Shown here: piece by piece, positions 48,235 to 56,249 of the stretch
Numbering within the stretch: the stretch's first letter is position 1
Layout of the letters: each line of letters opens with the position of its first letter
Assembly: GCF_023546765.1 (NCBI RefSeq)
Contig: NZ_CP097484.1
Coordinates: forward strand, 995,501 to 1,059,500
Direction: 5' to 3'
Length of the DNA: 64,000 nt
Source of the DNA: Methylobacterium tardum
GTDB taxonomy: Bacteria; Pseudomonadota; Alphaproteobacteria; Rhizobiales; Beijerinckiaceae
Notes under the pieces: model-generated
What the model was told of the DNA's origin: nothing
Databases searched by the model: none
What the model saw: the letters and a program-made list of their open reading frames with translations, nothing else
Program-made: the position numbers and the translations under genes

Positions 48235-48789
48235 GTGACGATATTTAGATGCATATTACTAGGCTTTTCCGCTTTGGCGGCACTTGTAATATTGCTTTTC
48301 TGGACCATTTCCGGAAGAGGCGGTGATATCGTATTGTTTGTCTTTTTGGCATTCCTCATCGCAAATTCTTTCTACATCCTCATATCGCGTCCAACGGTGA
48401 AAACGAGCGACATTCTCGCGCGAGCTTCGACGGGTCTCGCGCTCGCTTCGCTGGAACTGCAACACCAATCGCAAGAGGCTGCGATCAGGGAAGTAGAAGC
48501 AGAAGAACGTCGACTGTCAGAAGAGGAAAACAGCCAATTTAAACTTCAGATCGCGAAAGACATACTTGACACTATGCAATCAAAACTTCCGGTTTATCGA
48601 CATAAAACTGAAGCATTGCCGAAAATTACGAACCAAATGCGGCAGAAAACTCATGCATTGCCTTTGCTTTCTACCATCCCAGTTGCAGCAGAAAACGTTC
48701 GACTCTCGAACGGTCACGATGCAGGGGAGAAGCCAACTCCGCCTGTAATCCAGGCGAGTCCGGCACCATCCACTGCCGCCTCGAAGTGA
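48235..48789 (+). CDS. Hypothetical two-helix membrane protein with coiled coil
   Basis: A 184-residue protein from GTG 48235. Two membrane helices (about 5-24 and 31-50) are followed by a charged region with a probable coiled coil (about 70-110: EEAERRLSEEENSQFKLQI-like pattern) and a low-complexity tail rich in Pro, Ala and Ser. No family recognised. AT-rich compared with its neighbours. Its last 76 bases overlap the 3' end of the convergent gene at 48714-49289. Confidence 0.6.
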   Translation: MTIFRCILLGFSALAALVILLFWTISGRGGDIVLFVFLAFLIANSFYILISRPTVKTSDILARASTGLALASLELQHQSQEAAIREVEAEERRLSEEENSQFKLQIAKDILDTMQSKLPVYRHKTEALPKITNQMRQKTHALPLLSTIPVAAENVRLSNGHDAGEKPTPPVIQASPAPSTAASK

Positions 48790-49289
48790 AGCAACGGCAG
48801 GGACCAAGCACAAGACCAGGACGGCTTAAGGGTAGGGGGTGAATGGGCCTGCTCGGCCGCCTCAGCCTTATCGCTGGCTTCGTGATCGTCCGTGGCAGCA
48901 TCTTTGTCCGACGCGGCCGCCGCCGGAGCGCCGGTACGGTATCTGTCGCCGTCCCGTTTCAGCTCGCCGCTGTTGGCCATCACGCTGAGGTATGTAGCCA
49001 GCGTGTTAGTGGCTACGTCCACTAGGCGCTCCGCGATCTGAGGGTGTGTTAGCCCCTGAGAGCCAGATTCTTCCAGAAGCGTCCTCAACCGCCCCTTGGC
49101 AGAGTTGGCGCGGGGCCCGCGGACCCCGCGGGTAGCACGAGGATGGCCGTCCTCCGCGGAAGCCCGGTGACGCTTCGCCTGGTTGTTGGCTGGTTCATCC
49201 AGAGGCGCCCCCTCGCCGATCGACGCGAGTGACTGCTCTGCAAGGCAAAGCTTCGTCAGCTCGCCGCTCACGCGCTCGTACTCAGCCAC
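48714..49289 (-). CDS. Coiled-coil/helical-domain protein, paralogue of 55037-55546
   Basis: A 191-residue soluble protein of unknown function. It has a short N-terminal coiled coil (YERVSGELTKLCLAEQSLAS), a basic linker, and the conserved core GPRANSAKGRLRTLLEESGS then QGLTHPQIAERL and NTLATYLSVMANSGELKRDG (about 59-118), which looks like a winged-helix-type fold (helix, helix, Leu-Thr-Tyr recognition helix, GDRYR wing). The paralogue at 55037-55546 has the same order of parts. A DNA-binding regulator is a fair guess. Translation may begin upstream of 49289, since the paralogue has about 30 more N-terminal residues. The 3' end overlaps the convergent gene by 76 bp. Confidence 0.65.
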   Translation of the reverse strand: MAEYERVSGELTKLCLAEQSLASIGEGAPLDEPANNQAKRHRASAEDGHPRATRGVRGPRANSAKGRLRTLLEESGSQGLTHPQIAERLVDVATNTLATYLSVMANSGELKRDGDRYRTGAPAAAASDKDAATDDHEASDKAEAAEQAHSPPTLKPSWSCAWSLPLLHFEAAVDGAGLAWITGGVGFSPAS

Positions 49290-49625
49290 GAGATCCTGTC
49301 CGGTCTTCAGGGGGGCAAAAACACGGACATCGCGTTGGCGGGATCAAAGCTGCGAAGAGCTGTTCGATGGCGGCCTGGCGCACCGCAGGCAACCTTGGGC
49401 GAGGGGTGGGCCCAGTAGGCGGGACGTCATCTTTTCCCGCCCCGTCCGACCACGCTCCGGGCATTCTTGGCGGCCTACCATGTTCCCGTCAAAGCCACTG
49501 AGGCACACAAATACCAAGCTTCGCCGTTGACGGCTTGATGCGCCTTCTGACGCTATGGCCGCGCATATGCTAGCTCGACGATCATAGACGCCTTTGCCCA
49601 ATCTGGATGGGCTGCCCTGAGGTGA
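49290..49625. other. Gene-poor interval upstream of galE
   Basis: About 335 bp between the divergently transcribed helical-domain gene and galE. No gene supported. Promoters for both neighbours are expected here. Confidence 0.35.
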
Positions 49626-50621
49626 ATGATGGCTGTATTAGTGACGGGCGGCGCCGGCTACATCGGCAGCCACATGGTTCTGGCGCTGCTCGATGCCGGC
49701 CATGAGGAGGTCGTCGTCCTGGACGATCTGTCGACGGGCTTCGACTGGGCCGTCCCGGAAGGCGTCAAGCTTGTGGTCGGCGACGTGGCGGACCAAGCGC
49801 TCGTCACACAGACGATCCTGCAGCACAGGATCGATACGCTGGCTCATTTCGCCGCCCGGATCGTGGTGCCGGACTCCGTGTCCGATCCGCTGGGCTACTA
49901 CCTTGCCAACACCGTGAAGACGCGCTCCCTGATCGAGGCCTCGGTGCGTGCCGGCGTGCGGCATGTGATCTTCTCGCCGACGGCAGCCGTCTACGGCGAA
50001 CCGGAGGTCGTGCCCGTCCCCGAGGATCTGCCGCTGAAGCCGATCAACCCCTACGGCCGATCGAAGCTCATGAGCGAGTGGATGATCGCCGACGCGGCGG
50101 CCGCCCACGGCTTTTCCTACGTGATTTTGCGGTACTTCAACGTGGCCGGTGCTGATCCGGCTGGCCGCTCCGGGCAGTCGACGCCCAATGCCACGCACCT
50201 GATCAAGGTCGCCACGCAGGCCGCCCTCGGGCAGCGCGAACGGCTCGACGTGTTCGGGACCGACTACGCGACGCCTGACGGCTCCTGCCTGCGCGACTAC
50301 ATCCAAGTCTCCGATCTCGCCGCAGCCCACAGGGTCGCGCTCGATCACCTGAGAGCCGGCGGCGAGAGCCTGACGCTGAACTGCGGTTACGGCCGCGGCT
50401 ACTCGGTGCTCGAGGTCATCGATGTGGTGAAGCGGTTGTCCGGCCGCGATTTCGAGGTGCGTCTTTGCCCGCGCCGGCCCGGCGATCCGGCGCGGATCGT
50501 CGCCGAGGCGGCGCTGATCCGCGATCGGCTGGGTTGGAAGCCCCAGCATGACGACCTCGACGCGATCGTCGCCCAGGCGCTCGCCTGGGAACAGCATCTC
50601 GGCAAACGCAACCGAGCTTAA
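49626..50621 (+). CDS. galE: UDP-glucose 4-epimerase
   Basis: Interconverts UDP-glucose and UDP-galactose, supplying galactose to the polymer and possibly the donor for ExoY. A 331-residue short-chain dehydrogenase: NAD-binding GGAGYIGS at 8-15, VVLDDLSTG, AHFAARIVVPDSV, FSPTAAVYGE with T119, and the catalytic Y143-x-x-x-K147 in [12 protein letters not shown]. The C-terminal substrate domain has [21 protein letters not shown] and RRPGDPARIVA. Full family length and no lesion. The 395 bp from 50016 to 50410 are duplicated in a galE relic at 24595-24989. ATG 49626 is used, with a second Met at codon 2. GC-rich. Confidence 0.95.
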   Translation: MMAVLVTGGAGYIGSHMVLALLDAGHEEVVVLDDLSTGFDWAVPEGVKLVVGDVADQALVTQTILQHRIDTLAHFAARIVVPDSVSDPLGYYLANTVKTRSLIEASVRAGVRHVIFSPTAAVYGEPEVVPVPEDLPLKPINPYGRSKLMSEWMIADAAAAHGFSYVILRYFNVAGADPAGRSGQSTPNATHLIKVATQAALGQRERLDVFGTDYATPDGSCLRDYIQVSDLAAAHRVALDHLRAGGESLTLNCGYGRGYSVLEVIDVVKRLSGRDFEVRLCPRRPGDPARIVAEAALIRDRLGWKPQHDDLDAIVAQALAWEQHLGKRNRA

Positions 50622-51398
50622 TTGCCCATATGAGGATGAGCGGCCCGTCTTGATGGCGACCCGGTCTCGTGGTTCGCCCGCATTTCGATAATGGAGGCGA
50701 ATTCGGCCCAACTCGGAAGGCGTCAGTGGGTGCAGTTGCGCAAAGGCGACATGTCGCCTTTGCGCCTTCGTTCGTCCGCCGGCCATTGCAGCAATCGGAC
50801 GACGTTCATCGCCGCCATCATCAGACTGCAGGTCTCAGCCTCGGATGGTTTGTTGTGTTCATGCCAGGGATTTTGCTTTGGTCGTCTATATTCAGCTCGA
50901 CCTCAACCACTGCGAGAGCTGCGCACTGGACAGTGCCCGAGAACCTGCCATCAAAGCCAACTAATCATGAAAGCCGCTTGATGCTCACGGTTGAGCGCAA
51001 ACGCCCCGGCCTAGTGCATGGTGGAGACCAATCATCTCGCCGAGCCCCCGACGACTCTGACCGTCAGAATGTGCCTCGACATCGGCGTTTCGCGAAGTCG
51101 GCGTGCTCTCGAAACAGGGTAACGAGCAGCAGGGAATCAAGTTGAAAGTTAGTTCATCCAGCTGCGTTTTGGCCAAAAAAGCTACTATATTTTATGACGC
51201 GGTTGCATTATAAGCCATATTAGCGGCCCATTAATTATCGTTGGGTCACGGATCTGGTGGAAGCAGTTTGAGAGTACGACCATGCACTGGGCCGCCGTGT
51301 TCCTCGTCGCTTACGCCCTCGGGTTCGTCCGAGTTCTGGCGCCTTTGCGACACCGCTCCGCTTATGCCTACCAATCGGCCGAGCACCGCCGTCTAGGA
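50622..51398. other. Gene-free stretch containing a 28-bp palindrome
   Basis: Nearly 800 bp downstream of galE without a supported gene. Apart from the palindrome at 50738-50765, no repeat, transposase fragment or RNA was recognised. Near 51180-51230 a short AT-rich patch appears. Confidence 0.4.
50738..50765. repeat. Perfect 28-bp palindrome
   Basis: Two 14-base arms GCGCAAAGGCGACA and TGTCGCCTTTGCGC meet with no spacer, 117 bp downstream of galE. No T-run follows. As DNA it is symmetric and could bind a dimeric protein; as RNA it would form a tight hairpin with a very small loop. Confidence 0.9.
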
Positions 51399-51578
51399 TC
51401 AGGTCCAGCCAAGCAACCGCATCAGCATCCAGCTGAGGACGCCGATCCACCCAACTACCACGAGGACAACCGCGATCAGGATCGACGCCGATCCGAAGCA
51501 TGCAAATAGTCGCCGCCCCAGGTTGCGCCGCCTGTCTAATTGCGGCGTTCCTCCTGTGCCGCTTTGGAATGAGCTCAT
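51399..51578 (-). CDS. Small single-helix membrane protein near exoY copy C
   Basis: A 59-residue frame from ATG 51578: a polar N-terminus (SSFQSGTGGTPQLDRRRNLG), then a basic patch and one or two closely spaced hydrophobic stretches (about 26-57, SILIAVVLVVVGWIGVLSW) ending LLGWT. No homologue in the window. It is third in line behind exoY copy C and a 76-residue membrane protein, all on the minus strand. Function unknown; the coding call rests on the membrane segment and position. Confidence 0.5.
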   Translation of the reverse strand: MSSFQSGTGGTPQLDRRRNLGRRLFACFGSASILIAVVLVVVGWIGVLSWMLMRLLGWT

Positions 51579-51665
51579 GGTCTCAGCTCTTTGCGTTTGG
51601 GCTGGAAGCGGTGGACTACCCAAATGTTTCCATGGACGTGCAGCCTGAGCGGGTTCTGAGCTGCG

Positions 51666-51896
51666 CTATGTCTCGCCGCGTAAGGGGCGCATCAGCGCGC
51701 CGAGCAAAAACGCGAGTTCGCCACAAACTAGCAGCGCCGCACCGCGTCGAATGCATGCATGCATGTTGAGGTGGTAAACGGAGACACCGTAGGCGAGTTC
51801 GACTGCCACGATTGGCAGGAACATCAGCAGCCACCACACCGAGCCGAACCGACCCAGCCCTAAACCGAGCAGCGCGTTCAGCAGAAGACCCTTCAT
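51666..51896 (-). CDS. Small two-helix membrane protein (ExoY-associated family 1)
   Basis: A 76-residue homologue of the protein at 1495-1728. It shares LLLNALLG, LGRFGSVWWLL, LPIVAVELAYG, VYHL and the C-terminal FLLGALMRPLRGE. Two hydrophobic segments (about 18-42 and 52-70). ATG 51896 with AGGGA upstream was preferred to a GTG two codons earlier. It begins 86 bp after exoY copy C on the same strand, whereas in copy A the spacing is 525 bp with the DNPLWYD stump between. Function unknown. Confidence 0.72.
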   Translation of the reverse strand: MKGLLLNALLGLGLGRFGSVWWLLMFLPIVAVELAYGVSVYHLNMHACIRRGAALLVCGELAFLLGALMRPLRGET

Positions 51897-51982
51897 GATC
51901 ACGTCCCTGCGTCTGACCCGATAGACCCTTATGCCGCCGGGCAGGCTACGCAGGACAGCTTAGGATCGTAACAGGCTGCGCC

Positions 51983-52762
51983 CTACTTGCTTCCGCGCTG
52001 AGCCAGCACGGCCGGGATGGTGCGGAGCATGATGGCGAAATCCCGGCGCAGGCTCCAGCGGGTGGCGTAGTCGAGATCCAGCGCCACGCGCTCGGCATAG
52101 GTCGTGTCGGACCGGCCTGAGACCTGCCACAAACCCGTCACGCCGGGCGGCACGGCAAAGCAGGTGGCGAATGCGTGATCGTAGCGGGCGATCTCAGCGG
52201 CCACGATCGGGCGCGGGCCGACCAGGCTCATCTCGCCGCGCAGCACGTTCCAGAGCTGGGGCAGCTCGCCGAGCGAGGTCTTGCGCAGCACGTGACCGAT
52301 CGCGGTGATGCGCGGGTCGTCGCTGAGCTTGTGGGTCTCCGCCCACTCGGCTCGGGCCTGCGGGCTGGAAGCCAAGTGCGCGGCGAGCACGGCCTCGCCG
52401 TCGGTGACCATGGAGCGGAACTTGAGGCAGCCGAAGCGGCGTCCGTCGCGGCCGATGCGCATGTGGCGGAAGATCGGCGCCTTGCCATCGCCGGCCCAGA
52501 CGATCGCCGCGATGAGCAGGAGCAACGGCAGGAGCAGGAACAGCGCGGTCACCGCCACGCTCACATCCAGACCCCGCTTGGCCGCCCAGTCCAGCCGCAG
52601 GCCGCGCGCGACGAACGGCGCCTCCGGCAGAACCGCCCCGGCCACGAGCTCAGCCGCTCCGCTGACCTGCCCGACCGCCTGCTCGGCCCTATCGGTCACC
52701 TCTGGCCTACGCTGCGATGCAGAAAAGCCAGGATGAGCAAGGGCTTCGGCGCGAGTCAGCAT
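51983..52762 (-). CDS. exoY: ExoY-like glycosyl-1-phosphate transferase, copy C, with catalytic Asp replaced by Gly
   Basis: Third copy of the 259-residue phosphoglycosyl transferase, full length and in frame, with the same upstream region and AGGAG site. Its key difference is GGC for GAC at codon 165, so the conserved TSLDELPQL reads TSLGELPQL. In the well studied homologue PglC, this Asp of the Asp-Glu dyad is the nucleophile that carries the covalent phosphosugar intermediate. The neighbouring Glu166, KFRSM and VGPRP are kept. The final residue is Lys instead of Arg. By family knowledge this copy should be unable to catalyse transfer, although it should still fold in the membrane. It may be decaying, or a non-catalytic partner of the active copies. 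Confidence 0.92.
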   Translation of the reverse strand: MLTRAEALAHPGFSASQRRPEVTDRAEQAVGQVSGAAELVAGAVLPEAPFVARGLRLDWAAKRGLDVSVAVTALFLLLPLLLLIAAIVWAGDGKAPIFRHMRIGRDGRRFGCLKFRSMVTDGEAVLAAHLASSPQARAEWAETHKLSDDPRITAIGHVLRKTSLGELPQLWNVLRGEMSLVGPRPIVAAEIARYDHAFATCFAVPPGVTGLWQVSGRSDTTYAERVALDLDYATRWSLRRDFAIMLRTIPAVLAQRGSK

Positions 52763-53251
52763 GGTCTCAGCTCCTTTGGCGAGGCCAGTGGCGGGTTGGT
52801 TAACGATTGGTTGTTGCAGTGCTCCTAGCCCAGAAAATCAGTCTCCGCAAGGCAATATAGCCATCTCGCAGTGCCACAAAACCGACCAATATGCGCTGTA
52901 TAGTGCTCATATACCGTGTTTGTGGGCGCGCTGACGCCCCTCGCGCGGCTTCGCGTTAGGTATATGTTACGTAGCCATCCTGGCCGCCTGATCTCACGGT
53001 CGAGACCCGACATGGCGGCGAGGCACGATCGCGAGCCCAGCGCCACAACGCTGAACGCACACAGGACGCAATCGGCACAATTCACGCGCCCAAACCGTAC
53101 CCGGTTTTGCGCTGCACTGGCCTATGAACCCCCGACCAGCCAAAACCGTTGCAAGATTTCTACGAGGGATTGTCCCGCAGGCAGTCCGCGGCTGCGGCGC
53201 GCCGTCGCGCTAACTGGAGCGTCATCCGAGCGGGCCAAAACGAGCGGGGTA
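51989..53251 (-). repeat. ExoY module repeat, copy C
   Basis: Matches copy A (1-963) in inverse orientation and copy B (35589-36861) in direct orientation. Similarity stops exactly before the last two codons of exoY; downstream sequence then differs from both A and B but carries a homologue of the family-1 membrane protein. Upstream similarity to copy B goes on for some 490 bp before the exoY start. Confidence 0.88.
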
Positions 53252-53345
53252 AAGAGAGGCTCGCAGATTGAAACCATGCGCGTGATAGGGTTAACGGTCG
53301 GGCTTAAGCTTGGCCAGAAAGGCCGAGCAGCGCGTCAGGATGGTC

Positions 53346-53852
53346 ATGATTGGAAAACCGATTGCGGCTCTAGGAGCGGTAGCCATGCTGACGAGTGCGT
53401 GCTCGCGTCTGCCGATTGGGCCAACAGCCTACAGCGCGCTGCCAGCGGCAACAGTGGCCAGCGTCCCAGCACGGCCGGTCGTGCTTCCGTTAGTCTCGGC
53501 CGAGATCGATGACGCCTTACCATCGGTAGTTATCCCAGGCACCATCACGACGCGGAAAGCGGAGAGCGTGTCTGGCGGTGTAAACCCAGTTGCAGTGTTG
53601 GAAGCCTCTAGGCGCACCCGCATGGCCTGGGAGACACTGCACCCTGGGGATCTCTTGAAGCCACCTGCGATGGCTGCGCGATCATTCGGCGCCGACGTGG
53701 CAGAGACCGGCGCTACGTCCGCTGCATCAGGCTTAAAGATCGGTAAACCGGCTCCGGCCGCTGCTCCGCCGGCCTATGATCGTGAAGCAACGATGGGCCG
53801 CCTTGTGCAGGGCGGACGTGATGCTGCGAAAGCCATTTGCTCAGGGTGCTGA
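53346..53852 (+). CDS. Hypothetical lipoprotein
   Basis: A 168-residue exported protein. MIGKPIAALGAVAMLTSAC is a lipoprotein signal with lipobox LTSAC and lipidated C19. The mature part is rich in Ala, Pro and Val with little predicted structure and ends with a second Cys pair region (KAICSGC). ATG 53346 has AGGA at the right distance; earlier in-frame starts exist (53310 TTG, 53340 ATG). No domain recognised. A role in the envelope or in polysaccharide handling is possible given the neighbours but unsupported. Confidence 0.65.
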   Translation: MIGKPIAALGAVAMLTSACSRLPIGPTAYSALPAATVASVPARPVVLPLVSAEIDDALPSVVIPGTITTRKAESVSGGVNPVAVLEASRRTRMAWETLHPGDLLKPPAMAARSFGADVAETGATSAASGLKIGKPAPAAAPPAYDREATMGRLVQGGRDAAKAICSGC

Positions 53853-54027
53853 TCGTGTGCATGCGCCGCTCGCCGTCGCGACATCGACCCCGCTGCCCAA
53901 TCTGATCACGGGCTGGTGAGACTTGGTGCGTATTTGTAACAATCGGTGTGTTAGGTGCACGGTCGAGGACCGCGCTCGCGCGTAAATGCGCCCGCAGCCG
54001 AGGTCACCAGACACGTACCGGCATCTT

Positions 54028-54447
54028 TCAGGCTGTCCAAGGATCGACAAGTGAGATCCCGGCGTCCGAGAAATGCCGCCGGTTTCGCGTCGCCAACATT
54101 GCGCGGCGCGCCAGAACAATACCCGCGATTGCGGTGTCGCGGAAGTCAACAGGCGTGCCGGCGCGCTTGCGCTGTGCGGCTAAGATCGCGGCCTGCTCGG
54201 CTGCTGATTGGTCAAAGGACAGGACTCTGCCGGCGAGATCCTCCTGCATCACCAGCTCGAGTGCGCGCTCCAGCTGCATTCGCCGGCGCCCTGATGGTAG
54301 GAGTTCGAGGCCGAACTTGGCTTCGAATACCGTGATGGACGTAATCCAAATTGATTCGAGGGGTTGGCGATCGAGCCAAGACAAAACCACGCGATCTGGC
54401 TCGATGTGCATCAGAGCGGAGAGGACATTAGTGTCGAGTACAATCAC
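54028..54447 (-). CDS. PIN-domain toxin (FitB/VapC-like ribonuclease)
   Basis: A 139-residue PIN-domain endoribonuclease, the toxin of a type II toxin-antitoxin pair. Acidic residues that would bind metal are visible: D5 (MIVLDTNVLSA), E42 (ITVFEAKFGLELL), D101 and D104 (VDFRDTAIAGIV), with N122 in LATRNRRHF. Length and motifs match the FitB branch. GTG 54447 overlaps the antitoxin stop by 4 bases (GTGA), so translation is probably coupled. Expected to cut RNA when not held by the antitoxin. Pairs of this kind are common on mobile and plasmid DNA. Confidence 0.92.
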   Translation of the reverse strand: MIVLDTNVLSALMHIEPDRVVLSWLDRQPLESIWITSITVFEAKFGLELLPSGRRRMQLERALELVMQEDLAGRVLSFDQSAAEQAAILAAQRKRAGTPVDFRDTAIAGIVLARRAMLATRNRRHFSDAGISLVDPWTA

Positions 54448-54689
54448 TCGAACACTGCCGGCTGGCCCATGGTGCCCCGCTGCTCGCGAATTTCCTCGCC
54501 GAAGCCGACATGAGAAAAGCGCGCCGCGATGCGGCTTCCAAGCGGAACCTGCGCCCCGCCATCATCTCCGATTGCGGCTTGCAGGATTTCTCGGACTTCT
54601 GCCTCCACGCTTCGGCCGTGTCGTTCTGCCCGGCGCCGCAGGCCGACCTTGACACTCTCGGCTAAGTTGCGAACGACGAGCTGAGCCAC
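54444..54689 (-). CDS. FitA/VapB-like ribbon-helix-helix antitoxin
   Basis: An 81-residue antitoxin. The N-terminal 40 residues, AQLVVRNLAESVKVGLRRRA then EVREILQAAI, form an Arc/MetJ-type ribbon-helix-helix DNA-binding domain of the FitA kind. The C-terminal tail (RIAARFSHVGFGEEIREQRG) is the part expected to wrap the PIN toxin. GTG 54689 with GAGGG upstream. First gene of the pair, with an inverted repeat 16-33 bp before its start for likely autoregulation. Confidence 0.9.
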   Translation of the reverse strand: MAQLVVRNLAESVKVGLRRRAERHGRSVEAEVREILQAAIGDDGGAQVPLGSRIAARFSHVGFGEEIREQRGTMGQPAVFE

Positions 54690-54704
54690 TTCACACCCTC
54701 GCTA

Positions 54705-54722
54705 ATGATATCGTGATATCAT
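54705..54722. promoter_or_regulatory. Probable toxin-antitoxin operator
   Basis: ATGATATC (54705-54712) and GATATCAT (54715-54722) are perfect 8-bp inverted arms with a 2-base spacer, just upstream of the antitoxin start. Ribbon-helix-helix antitoxins of this type repress their own operon by binding such sites. Confidence 0.6.
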
Positions 54723-55036
54723 CTCGCTTGGCCGAAATCAAGGAACATCTCACCTCACGGCTAACGCTGACGCCCTCAATCGCCGAGCTATCTCATGTGC
54801 ACAGTGGTCGAGGCTGCAGGCCGCCGAATTGACCCTAATCAACCAAGTCCCCTGACCGTTCACAAAAACGGGGCAATCCCAGGCCAGCTTGGTCAGCCTC
54901 CGACGGCCGGCTGCGTCCGTCGCTGCTTGTCGGCCATCCAGTCCGGCGTCTCGTCGCCCTGACGGCCGGCACCGTGAGCCCAACCTGCAAGCCACTCCGT
55001 CGGGACACTTACTCGGAGAGGCTCCTAGTCAGTCGC
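54723..55036. other. Gene-free stretch between the toxin-antitoxin promoter and the helical-domain gene
   Basis: No supported gene. The right side is the 3' flank of the gene at 55037; the left side should contain the toxin-antitoxin promoter. Confidence 0.35.
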
Positions 55037-55546
55037 CTAAGCTCGATCGTGCATAACAGCGTCGGTAGCTACCTCATCGGACGTCTGCTCCTCGACGTCC
55101 GCAGCCGGAGCAGCGGCGCGATAGAGATCGCCGTGCCGCTCCAACTCGCCGCTCGTTGTCATCACGCTGAGATACGTGGCCAGGGTGTTGGGAGCCACAG
55201 CGTGCAAGCGATCGCTGATCTGGGCGTGCGACAAGCCCTGTATGCCGGCATCCTCCAAGAGAGTCTTCAGTCGACCCTTGGCCGAGTTGGCTCGCGGCCC
55301 ACGGCTTCCGCGGCCGGTCGCGCGGCCAGAGCGAGGCTGATCATCACCGCTCGGTGAGCGACGGCGACTAGACGGATCGGCAACTGGCTCATCCATTGTG
55401 GCGCCTTCCACGATTGCCGCGAGCGACCTCTCAGCGAGACGGAGCTTCGACAGCTCGGCGCTGAGTTGCTCGAATTTGGCCTCAAGAGTCGCGCGCTGCC
55501 GCCTTACATCAACCAGGGCTTTAGCGAGCGTGCTGTCGTCTTCCAA
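55037..55546 (-). CDS. Coiled-coil/helical-domain protein, paralogue of 48714-49289
   Basis: A 169-residue soluble protein. An N-terminal coiled coil of about 50 residues (LVDVRRQRATLEAKFEQLSA, ELSKLRLAERSLAAI) is followed by a Ser/Arg-rich linker and the conserved core GPRANSAKGRLKTLLEDAGI, QGLSHAQISDRL and NTLATYLSVMTTSGELERHG, which resembles a winged-helix domain. The same parts in the same order are found at 48714-49289; the C-terminal tails differ. No named family was recognised. DNA binding with coiled-coil dimerisation is a reasonable inference. Confidence 0.7.
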   Translation of the reverse strand: MEDDSTLAKALVDVRRQRATLEAKFEQLSAELSKLRLAERSLAAIVEGATMDEPVADPSSRRRSPSGDDQPRSGRATGRGSRGPRANSAKGRLKTLLEDAGIQGLSHAQISDRLHAVAPNTLATYLSVMTTSGELERHGDLYRAAAPAADVEEQTSDEVATDAVMHDRA

Positions 55547-55768
55547 CGATTCATCACACTTGTTGCTTTCCAGAGTGCTGGCTCAGAGCCGCGCTGACCC
55601 AAAAAGTCAACTGGCTGTGCCGGGATCTCTGTGAGCGCGCTTAGCTCGACTTAGGCCGTTTGTGAGGGACTGAGTGGGCTGAGGTGACGAAGCAGGCGTG
55701 ACGGGTAGGCTGAGCGTCGCCGCCAAGAGACACCACCATGCTGCCCCTACCTGCCCGCTTTGCCGGAA

Positions 55769-55978
55769 TTATCCTGGCGTCCACACCGCTTTGCTCAGCC
55801 CATGACGCTGCGCCTGCGCATTCGACGCTTCTTCTGCCATCATAGTGCCTGCCTTCATCATGCCGAAGATCGCCACGAGGAGAAGCACGGCGATCTTGAA
55901 CCATAAGGGTAGGGCTTCCGGCGGACGAGCCCAGGTCGCCGGGGCGCTGGCTCGGGGGCGAGCCGCATCACTGACCAT
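55769..55978 (-). CDS. Hypothetical small single-helix membrane protein
   Basis: A 69-residue frame from GTG/ATG near 55978 with one clear hydrophobic helix (about 25-46, PLWFKIAVLLLVAIFGMMKA), an Ala/Pro/Arg-rich N-terminus and a polar C-terminus. No homologue recognised. The coding evidence is the helix and frame only. Confidence 0.4.
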   Translation of the reverse strand: MVSDAARPRASAPATWARPPEALPLWFKIAVLLLVAIFGMMKAGTMMAEEASNAQAQRHGLSKAVWTPG

Positions 55979-56249
55979 CCAACGAGCTGCAACTCGACGC
56001 CGGGGCCAAGAACATCCGTGCGGCCCTGGCGCTGTTCGGTGTCACCTCCAATGATCAGATCGCGGAGGCGCACAGATTTAATCGAACCTGCCGAGCCGTT
56101 GCAAGATCTGGCGGACCCGTTAAGGCGATGTTAATCTTATGCTTCGAGACAGATCTGCCGCATACTCAGCCGAGCTGACCGAAATAGAAGAGGGGGCGCC
56201 AAGTGGACACCGTCCGGGGTGAGTAGGAGTTCAGCGTCTCACACCAGTT

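Noticed and set aside
49638..50786. A 382-codon minus-strand frame covering galE
   Set aside because: Antisense shadow of galE; a matching antisense frame appears opposite the galE relic at 24.5-25.5 kb, as expected from duplication of the sense gene.
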